This document shows, in pieces, positions 15,513-23,818 of a DNA stretch of 23,818 nucleotides; positions within the stretch are counted from its first letter, which is position 1, and every line of letters begins with the position of its first letter. The notes beneath the pieces are model-generated. The model ran no database searches and had not been told where the DNA came from. It saw only the letters and a list, made by a program, of their open reading frames with translations. The stretch is from Olsenella sp. GTDB taxonomy: Bacteria > Actinomycetota > Coriobacteriia > Coriobacteriales > Atopobiaceae. Position numbers and translations under genes: made by a program. Location of the stretch: the NCBI GenBank assembly GCA_015062715.1, contig SUUD01000005.1:1-23818 (forward strand). The letters run 5' to 3'.

Positions 15513-16384
15513 GAGATTCCGAGCTCGGCCAGAAGCATGTCACGGTACTCGTGGTTGGTGAGGGCGGCCATGAGCTCGTCAGCTCGTCCGCGCTCGACGA
15601 GCGCCTGGGCAAGACGTGCGTAGAGGTCCTCGACCGCAGAGCGGCCCTCGACCAGGCCCTCGGCACGTCCCTCGGCACGTCCCTCGGCACGTCCCTCGAC
15701 CAGGCCCTCGGCACGTCCCTCGGCACGTCCCTCGGCAATCGCATCGTCGATTCGTCGCTGGAAGTTCATGTACTCACCGTACCAATCGTCGCTTTCGCGG
15801 AGCCTGCGCACCTCGCGGTCGACCTTGCGCGTGAAGTCGTCGACCTGGATCCTATCATCTTCCATATACCCCAGAAACGCGTCGAGGCGACGATCGACCT
15901 CGCCCGTCGTGCCCTTGGAGCTGAGGACGACGATGCGCGATCCGTCCTGAAGGACGCCCCCGGTCTGTCGCACCACCGTCTCGCAGTCGTAGCGCTTGAG
16001 GCCCTGCCCGAAGGGGTCGAACGTCGTGAAGAAGATCACCACGACGCCACGCATGGAATCGTATGCCGAGCCGCGTCCCTGGGCGTCCACGTCGAGCGCC
16101 GAGCGATAGTAGCCCAGGCGCCGCTCGAAGCCCGCGTGGTGGGTGGTCTGCATCTCGACGTCGTAGGCGACGCCGTCGCTACCGCTGAGGTACACGTCGA
16201 GCCTGATGCCCCGTCCGGTGCGACGCGGCTCGACGATGCGTTGCCGCGTGCTCAGCTCGACCCTGTCGACGGGCTCCCCGAGCACCGCCTCGATGAGCTC
16301 CCGGCAGATGCCCGTGTCGAGCATGACCGTACCGAACATGTAATCGTCCGTGATCCTGAGGTCTGTGCGCGCCTTGACCGTCAT
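15509..16384 (-). CDS. Rpn-family / PD-(D/E)XK transposase-like nuclease
   Basis: A 291-residue protein of the Rpn / PDDEXK_2 family (recombination-promoting nuclease, often labelled a putative transposase). The opening TDLRITDDYMFGTVM is diagnostic. The catalytic core is visible as GIRLDVYLSGSDGVAYDVEMQ, with Asp63 and Glu77-x-Gln79. The C-terminal tail has an AEGR/LVEG tandem repeat followed by a helical end. Known relatives cut DNA and promote RecA-independent recombination, and several work in phage defence. A longer frame reaches 16522, but the ATG ending at 16384 behind GGGAGGGG and the family start favour this one. It is the first gene of a coupled pair with the serine hydrolase and is divergent from uvrA. 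Confidence 0.88.
   Translation of the reverse strand: MTVKARTDLRITDDYMFGTVMLDTGICRELIEAVLGEPVDRVELSTRQRIVEPRRTGRGIRLDVYLSGSDGVAYDVEMQTTHHAGFERRLGYYRSALDVDAQGRGSAYDSMRGVVVIFFTTFDPFGQGLKRYDCETVVRQTGGVLQDGSRIVVLSSKGTTGEVDRRLDAFLGYMEDDRIQVDDFTRKVDREVRRLRESDDWYGEYMNFQRRIDDAIAEGRAEGRAEGLVEGRAEGRAEGRAEGLVEGRSAVEDLYARLAQALVERGRADELMAALTNHEYRDMLLAELGIS
15645..15740. repeat. 12-bp in-frame tandem repeat in the Rpn-like gene (8 units)
   Basis: Eight 12-base units occur in the order CCCTCGACCAGG, three of CCCTCGGCACGT, CCCTCGACCAGG, two of CCCTCGGCACGT, and CCCTCGGCAATC. On the coding strand they give AEGR and LVEG. The near-perfect repetition within a coding region indicates slippage, so unit number may vary between strains without breaking the frame. 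Confidence 0.9.
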
Positions 16385-16514
16385 GGCCCCTCCCTTTGTT
16401 GCAAACATTTGTACTGTTTTTACTATATGAGGGATGCCCGACAATAATTGCCGGGGAGGGGCAGCTGGCCTTCCAGGCACCGAACATGGTTTGCAGCGGC
16501 TGTGGTCTGGCTTT

Positions 16515-16530
16515 TGGAACATGTGTTTTG
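16515..16530 (+). promoter_or_regulatory. Candidate LexA (SOS) box upstream of uvrA
   Basis: GAAC-ATGT-GTTT at 16517-16528 matches the GAAC-N4-GTTC core of Gram-positive/actinobacterial LexA sites at seven of eight fixed positions. It lies about 70 bases before the uvrA start and just upstream of a TAAACT -10-like hexamer (16543-16548). uvrA is a classic SOS gene, which supports the reading. Confidence 0.45.
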
Positions 16531-16596
16531 GCTGGCATGGTCTAAACTAGGGGATTGTCCAAAAACCACGGGGGAAACCACGGGGGTACACGCTTC

Positions 16597-19473
<2,877 letters not shown>

Positions 19474-19974
19474 ATGTCGAAGCGGCAGGACAAGGTGCAG
19501 AAGACCAACGCCATGCGCGAGCTCGAGCGCGGAGGGGTCTCCTACGAGCTCTTCACCTACGACGACCACGGCAACACCACCACCGACTACGGCCTGCGCG
19601 TGGCCCAGGCCACGGGCCAGGACCCCGACGCCACCCTCAAGACGCTCGTGTGCGTCTCGCCGGCGGGCCACCACGTGGTCTGCGTCGTGCCGGTGCGCTG
19701 CGAGATCGACCTCAAGAAGGCGGCAGCGGCGGCGGGGGAGAAGAGCCTCTCGCTCGTGCCCGCCGCCCAGCTCGAGGAGCTGACGGGCTACGTGCGCGGT
19801 GGCTGCACCGCCGTGGGGATGAAGAGGAGCTTCCCCACGCTCATCGACGAGTGCGCTACCCTATACGAACGCGTCGGCATCTCCGGCGGCAGGCGGGGCG
19901 TGAGCCTCGTCGTCGACCCCCAGGAGCTGGCGGCGCTCGTCGGCGCCACCTTCGCCGACATCGTGAGGGCCTAG
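19474..19974 (+). CDS. ybaK: YbaK/EbsC-family Cys-tRNA(Pro) deacylase
   Basis: A 166-residue protein of the YbaK/EbsC group, which hydrolyses cysteine mischarged on tRNA(Pro) in trans. Evidence: KTNAMRELERGGVSYELFTYD at the start, ATLKTLVCVSPAG with the core lysine, a C-terminal block GYVRGGCTAVGMKRSFPTLIDE, and GGRRGVSLVVDPQEL. The length is typical. The ATG directly follows the uvrA stop (TAGATG, no spacing), so its translation is probably coupled to uvrA. No own promoter is seen. Confidence 0.93.
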   Translation: MSKRQDKVQKTNAMRELERGGVSYELFTYDDHGNTTTDYGLRVAQATGQDPDATLKTLVCVSPAGHHVVCVVPVRCEIDLKKAAAAAGEKSLSLVPAAQLEELTGYVRGGCTAVGMKRSFPTLIDECATLYERVGISGGRRGVSLVVDPQELAALVGATFADIVRA

Positions 19975-19981
19975 GGACAGG

Positions 19982-21601
19982 GTGAGAGGGGCTATGGAGG
20001 AGCAAGGCACGAGTTCCGCGGAGTCGCGCAGGAACGCTGTGGGCCGCTCGACGGCGCTCATGAGCGCGCTCGTCATCGTGAGCCGCCTCACCGGCTTCGT
20101 GCGCACCTGGGCGCAGGCCCATGCGCTCGGCGCCGACATGCTCGCCAGCTGCTACCAGGTGGCCAACAACCTGCCCACCCAGATCTACGAGCTCGTCACC
20201 GCCGGCATGCTGGTCACGGCCTTCCTGCCCGTGTACCTGTCGGTCAAGAAGCGCTCCGGCACCAAGGGGGCGAGCGAGTACACCTCCAACCTCACCTCGA
20301 TTGTGGTGCTGCTCACGGGCGTGGTCACGCTGGTCTCCATCGTCTTTGCCGGCCAGGTCATCTGGACGCAGTCCTTCTCGGCGACCGAGGACTTCGACAC
20401 CGCCCGGGCCGTCTGGTTCTACCGGTTCTTCGCGATCGAGATCGTGCTCTACGCGCTCTCGACCATCCTGTCGGGCGTCGTCAACGCCGAGCGCGACTAC
20501 CTGTGGAGCTACGCCGCCCCCATCTTCAACAACTTCGTGACCATCGCCTCGTTTTTGCTCTACTCCTCGCTCGTCCGCTCGATGCCCCAGGTGGCCCTCG
20601 TCATCCTGGCGTTGGGCAATCCCCTGGGCGTCCTCGTGCAGGTCCTCATGCAGGTCCCATCCATGCTGCGCCACGGCGTCCGCCTGCGCTGGCGCATCGA
20701 CCTGTCGGACCCCGCCCTCAAGGACACCCTCAAGATCGGCATCCCCTCCATCGTGGTCATGGTCACGTCGTTCGCCACGGTCTCGGTGCAAACCAGCTCC
20801 GCCCTGTCCGTGACCACCGCCGGCGCGAGCGTCGCCTACTACGCGCGCCTCTGGTACACGCTTCCCTATGCCATCCTGGCCGTGCCCATCACCACCGCCA
20901 TGTTCACCGAGCTCTCGGAGGCCTGGAGCAACGAGGACATGGACGCGTATCGCGAGGGCATTGCCTCGGGCACGCGGCAGATCCTGTTCATGCTCGTGCC
21001 CTTTGCCGCGCTGCTCGTGGTCTTCGCCCGCCCGCTGGTCACCCTCATCGCCTCGGGCCGCTTTGACGGCGAGGCTGTCGCGCAGACCACCACCTACCTG
21101 CGTGGCCTCGCGCTGGCCCTGCCCGTCTACGGCATCAGCACCTATCAGCAGAAGATCGTGTCGTCCATGCGCCAGATGGGGCTCTTCGCCTGGTCGAGCG
21201 TCGTGGGGGCGGTGGTGCAGTTCGCGCTGTGCCTCGCCCTCACCGAGCGCTTCGGCCTCTTCCTCGTGGCGTTCACCTCGTTCTGGTACTTCCTCGCCGT
21301 CGACGTCGTGGTGTTCTGGAACCTCCGCTCCAAGCTGGGGCCCTTTGGGCTGCGCTCCATCGTGGCCACCCTGGCCCGCTCGCTGGTGATCGCCGCCGTG
21401 GGAGCTGCCGTTGGCGCCGCCATCCTCGTCGCGCTGGGGCACGTCATGGGGCCGACGGACCGCGCGTTCACGGCCCTGGTCAAGTGCGTCGTGGCGGGCA
21501 TCCCCTCGCTGGTGGCGACCTATGGCCTGGCGATGGCGCTGCGCATGCCCGAGGCCGAGTTCGTGAGCACGCTCGTGCGTCGCGTGGCGCGCAGGAGGTA
21601 G
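19982..21601 (+). CDS. murJ: MurJ/MviN-type lipid II flippase
   Basis: About 539 residues with many hydrophobic helices, the layout of MurJ (MviN), a MOP-superfamily exporter that moves lipid II across the membrane for peptidoglycan synthesis. Conserved features: SALVIVSRLTGFVRTWAQAHALG in the first helix, SCYQVANNLPTQIYELVTAGML, AFLPVYLSVKKR, and helical pairs throughout (for example SIVVLLTGVVTLVSIVFAG). The start is uncertain: GTG 19982 or ATG 19994. It follows the YbaK-type gene by seven bases, so it is in the uvrA cluster. The fold is certain. MurJ is favoured over other MOP flippases because it matches the MviN start pattern, but a polysaccharide flippase is possible. Confidence 0.85.
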   Translation: MRGAMEEQGTSSAESRRNAVGRSTALMSALVIVSRLTGFVRTWAQAHALGADMLASCYQVANNLPTQIYELVTAGMLVTAFLPVYLSVKKRSGTKGASEYTSNLTSIVVLLTGVVTLVSIVFAGQVIWTQSFSATEDFDTARAVWFYRFFAIEIVLYALSTILSGVVNAERDYLWSYAAPIFNNFVTIASFLLYSSLVRSMPQVALVILALGNPLGVLVQVLMQVPSMLRHGVRLRWRIDLSDPALKDTLKIGIPSIVVMVTSFATVSVQTSSALSVTTAGASVAYYARLWYTLPYAILAVPITTAMFTELSEAWSNEDMDAYREGIASGTRQILFMLVPFAALLVVFARPLVTLIASGRFDGEAVAQTTTYLRGLALALPVYGISTYQQKIVSSMRQMGLFAWSSVVGAVVQFALCLALTERFGLFLVAFTSFWYFLAVDVVVFWNLRSKLGPFGLRSIVATLARSLVIAAVGAAVGAAILVALGHVMGPTDRAFTALVKCVVAGIPSLVATYGLAMALRMPEAEFVSTLVRRVARRR

Positions 21602-21652
21602 GCGCGCGGGGCCGGGCCGGTCATTCGAGGTATTTATCCAGCATTGCTCTCA

Positions 21653-21682
21653 TTTCTATTGGTTTCATTGGTGTTTCTATTC
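21653..21682. repeat. Three TTTC(T)ATT repeats at helical spacing
   Basis: TTTCTATTGG, TTTCATTGG and TTTCTATTC begin at 21653, 21663 and 21674, so about one DNA turn apart on one face. This AT-rich stretch upstream of the transporter binding-protein gene could be a cooperative regulator site. The rest of the 167-base gap holds a separate palindrome and no clear promoter. Confidence 0.35.
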
Positions 21683-21732
21683 AGCCCTTCCGGATGCCGG
21701 GCAAGCTGAAAAGCAAAAGAATTGCTACCCAT

Positions 21733-21746
21733 ACGACGTACGTCGT
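21733..21746. promoter_or_regulatory. Perfect 14-bp palindrome upstream of the binding-protein gene
   Basis: ACGACGTACGTCGT is a perfect dyad 22 bases before the ATG at 21769. It may be an operator overlapping the leader of the Liv-type operon. Its base composition is GC-rich, so a chance palindrome cannot be excluded. Confidence 0.35.
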
Positions 21747-21768
21747 CCCATCGATAAAAGGGGGAAAC

Positions 21769-23004
21769 ATGATGAACAACGTCTCCAGGAGGAACTTCCT
21801 CAAGGTGCTCGGCGCCTCTGGCCTCACCGCCGCGCTCGCGGCCTGCGGCGGATCCTCCGACGAGGGCTCCGAGCCCAGCGGCTCCGACGCGCCTGCCGGC
21901 ACCGTCTTCAAGATCGGCGGCATCGGCCCGGTCACCGGCGGTGCGGCGCTCTACGGCCTGGCCACCAAGTACGGCGCGATGGTCGCCGTCAACGAGGTCA
22001 ACGCCGAGGGCAAGATCGCCATGGAGCTCAACTGGCAGGACGACGAGCACGACCCCGAGAAGTCCGTCAACGCCTACAACAACCTCAAGGACTGGGGCAT
22101 CCAGATCCTCGTGGGCACCACCACCACGGCCCCCTGCGTCGTCGTCTCCGCGCTCACCAACACCGACCGCGTCTTCGAGCTGACCCCGTCCGCCTCTTCC
22201 GTCAACGTCCTCGGCGGCGAGGAGATTGGTGCCGACGGCCCGCGCAAGGACAACGTCTTCCAGATGTGCTTCACCGACCCCAACCAGGGCACGGCCTCTG
22301 CCCAGTACATCGATGAGAAGGGCCTGGGCACCAAGGTCGCCATCATCTACAACAACGCCGACCCCTACTCCACCGGCATCTACCAGAAGTTCGAGGCCGA
22401 GGCCGCGAGCCGCAGCTTCGAGATCGTCTCGGTCACCACCTTCACCGACGAGAACGCCACCGACTTCTCGGCCCAGCTCAACAAGGCCAAGGATGCCGGC
22501 GCCGACCTCATCTTCCTGCCCATCTACTACACGCCCGCGTCGATCATCCTCAAGCAGGCCCGCGACATGGGCTACGCCCCCAAGTTCTTTGGCGTCGACG
22601 GCATGGACGGCATCCTGGACGTCGAGGGCTTCGACAAGACCCTCGCCGAGGGCGTCATGCTGCTGACCCCCTTCGTCGCCACCGCCGAGGACGAGGCGAC
22701 CCAGGCCTTCGACGCCGCCTACAAGGAGGTCTCCGGCGAGGACACCAACCCCATCCAGTTCGCTGCCGACGCCTACGACTGCGTGCATGCCATCGCCCAG
22801 GCCATCGAGCAGGCGGGCATCACCCCCGACATGGAGACCGCCGACATCTGCGACCAGCTCATCGCCACCTTCACCGGCGACTTCGAGTTCACCGGCCTGA
22901 CCTGCCCCGTCGGCGAGGTCATGACCTGGTCCGAGACGGGCGAGGTCACCAAGGACCCCAAGGGCATGGTCATCATCGACGGCGTGTACCAGCCGCTCGA
23001 CTAG
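21769..23004 (+). CDS. livK: Branched-chain amino acid ABC transporter substrate-binding lipoprotein
   Basis: A 411-residue binding protein of the LivK/periplasmic type I fold. The N-terminus has S6-R7-R8-N-F-L-K, a twin-arginine (Tat) motif, then a hydrophobic segment and lipobox L23-A-A-C26, so it should be exported by Tat and lipid-anchored through Cys26. A Ser/Gly/Asp/Glu-rich linker follows. The body starts FKIGGIGPVTGGAALYGLATKYGAMVAVNEVNAEG, a strong family match, and later has VAIIYNNADPYSTGIYQKFEAEA. The first of two adjacent ATG codons lies four bases behind AAGGGGG. The next gene is a LivH permease, as expected for a Liv system. The ligand may be Leu/Ile/Val or another small polar molecule. 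Confidence 0.92.
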   Translation: MMNNVSRRNFLKVLGASGLTAALAACGGSSDEGSEPSGSDAPAGTVFKIGGIGPVTGGAALYGLATKYGAMVAVNEVNAEGKIAMELNWQDDEHDPEKSVNAYNNLKDWGIQILVGTTTTAPCVVVSALTNTDRVFELTPSASSVNVLGGEEIGADGPRKDNVFQMCFTDPNQGTASAQYIDEKGLGTKVAIIYNNADPYSTGIYQKFEAEAASRSFEIVSVTTFTDENATDFSAQLNKAKDAGADLIFLPIYYTPASIILKQARDMGYAPKFFGVDGMDGILDVEGFDKTLAEGVMLLTPFVATAEDEATQAFDAAYKEVSGEDTNPIQFAADAYDCVHAIAQAIEQAGITPDMETADICDQLIATFTGDFEFTGLTCPVGEVMTWSETGEVTKDPKGMVIIDGVYQPLD

Positions 23005-23025
23005 CGCTTAGCTCTCAGGCTTGAT

Positions 23026-23053
23026 GCGGGGGCCACCGGCAGGTGGCCTCCGC
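23026..23053 (+). terminator. Hairpin between the binding protein and permease genes
   Basis: Arms 23026-23037 and 23042-23053 pair over 12 positions with one G-T wobble, around loop GGCA. No T-tract follows; the next bases are TATACTC. Rather than a full terminator it is probably a partial stop or a 3' stabilising stem, letting the binding protein be made in excess over the permease, as is common in ABC operons. Confidence 0.55.
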
Positions 23054-23105
23054 TATACTCAGGGAGTTTGGCTTTTCTTTAGGTTCGCAATCGAGAGGGG
23101 GACGC

Positions 23106-23818
23106 GTGAGCTTCCTCACGGCACTCATCAACGGCATCAGTCTGGGCAGCGTGTACGCCATCATCGCGCTTGGCTACACGATGGTCTACGGCATCGCCAA
23201 GATGCTCAACTTCGCCCATGGCGACGTCATCATGGTCGGTGGCTACCTGTGCTTCTGCGCGGTGCAGTACCTGGGGCTGCCCCCGGTGGTCGGCGTCGTG
23301 CTCGCGGTGGTGGGGTGCACGGCCCTCGGCATCGTCGTCGAGCGCCTCGCCTACAAGCCGCTGCGTCAGGCGCCGTCGCTCGCCGTGCTCATCACCGCCA
23401 TCGGCATGAGCTACTTCCTGCAGAACTCGGCCCTGCTCATCTGGGGAGCCGACCCCAAGGCGTTCCCCTCGGTCGTGTCGCTGCCCTCCGTCACGCTCTT
23501 TGGCGGCCAGCTCGTCATCAACTCGGTCACCATCGTGACGGTGCTCACCGCCGCCCTCGTCATGGTCGGGCTCACGCTGTTCACCACGCGCACCAAGATG
23601 GGCAAGGCCATGCGCGCCTGCTCCGAGGACAAGGGCGCGGCCCAGCTCATGGGCATCAACGTCGACGGCACCATCTCGATGGTCTTCGCCATCGGGTCCG
23701 GCCTGGCCGCCATCGCGGGCGTGCTCCTGTGCTCCGCCTATCCCACGCTCATGCCCACTACGGGCTCCATGCCGGGCATCAAGGCGTTCACGGCCGCGGT
23801 CTTCGGTGGCATCGGGTC
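23106..23818 (+). CDS. livH: Branched-chain amino acid ABC transporter permease LivH (3' end outside window)
   Basis: The frame runs off the right edge after 237 codons. It begins with GTG behind GAGAGGGGG and reads VSFLTALINGISLGSVYAII, then ALGYTMVYGIAKMLNFAHGD, the LivH signature, then membrane helices and a conserved ...KAMRACSEDKGAAQLMGINVDG loop that contacts the ATPase. It ends FTAAVFGGIG at the edge. LivH forms the inner-membrane channel with LivM; the rest of the operon (livM, livG, livF) would lie beyond the window. It belongs with the lipoprotein gene upstream. Confidence 0.94.
   Translation, partial: MSFLTALINGISLGSVYAIIALGYTMVYGIAKMLNFAHGDVIMVGGYLCFCAVQYLGLPPVVGVVLAVVGCTALGIVVERLAYKPLRQAPSLAVLITAIGMSYFLQNSALLIWGADPKAFPSVVSLPSVTLFGGQLVINSVTIVTVLTAALVMVGLTLFTTRTKMGKAMRACSEDKGAAQLMGINVDGTISMVFAIGSGLAAIAGVLLCSAYPTLMPTTGSMPGIKAFTAAVFGGIG

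Noticed and set aside
15645..15740. Short tandem units as a possible CRISPR array
   Set aside because: Units are contiguous 12-mers without spacers and lie in frame inside the Rpn-type gene.
23054..23059. TATACT as a -10 for a separate permease promoter
   Set aside because: No TTGACA-like hexamer lies at the needed distance upstream; the hairpin occupies that place.

Overview
This is a GC-rich bacterial chromosome segment with 18 protein genes, two of them cut by the window edges. No rRNA, tRNA, CRISPR array or complete insertion sequence was seen. Protein styles (tandem DUF2974 hydrolases, several FAD-dependent oxidoreductases, an HI0933/BaiN-like enzyme, a PucR regulator, a twin-arginine lipoprotein) and the strong G/C bias at third codon positions suggest an anaerobic actinobacterium of the Coriobacteriia (Olsenella/Atopobiaceae/Collinsella type). 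This placement is inferred from the look of the proteins, not from a marker gene.

Layout. 1-3941 (+): the 3' part of uvrB, followed closely by two tandem paralogous DUF2974 (Mbeg1-like) serine hydrolases. 3942-4229: a convergent intergenic region with a second copy of the end of the upstream gene and GC-rich hairpins. 4230-8053 (-): a tight operon of an Mrp/ApbC-type ATPase and two different FAD-dependent oxidoreductases (HI0933/BaiN-like and COG2509-like). 8141-10091 (-): a PhzF-family protein and a HisC-type aminotransferase. 10092-10380: two more large hairpins around a repeat-rich, potentially structured stretch. 10381-12570 (-): a class I aminotransferase and an ornithine cyclodeaminase-family protein, divergent from a PucR-type regulator at 12790-13983 (+). 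13980-16384 (-): an Rpn/PD-(D/E)XK transposase-like nuclease translationally coupled to a beta-lactamase-fold serine hydrolase. 16597-21601 (+): uvrA, a YbaK-type Cys-tRNA(Pro) deacylase and a MurJ lipid II flippase. 21769 to the end (+): the first two genes of a branched-chain amino acid (Liv) ABC transporter, a Tat-type lipoprotein and the LivH permease.

How the genes work together. UvrA and UvrB are partners in nucleotide excision repair but are separated here by about 15 kb of unrelated genes. A LexA-box-like site precedes uvrA. The OCD/aminotransferase/PucR divergon looks like an amino-acid catabolic module under local control. The Liv genes take up amino acids or a related small substrate.

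The most unusual signal is non-coding. Three long hairpins have unrelated but perfect or near-perfect arms, yet share a conserved loop beginning TCC and ending AGTC next to a GGC/GCC base. One of them sits inside a tandem duplication that carries the last 13 codons and stop codon of the adjacent hydrolase gene. A 130-base stretch between the other two hairpins has a 25-base direct repeat and pseudoknot-like nested inverted repeats.
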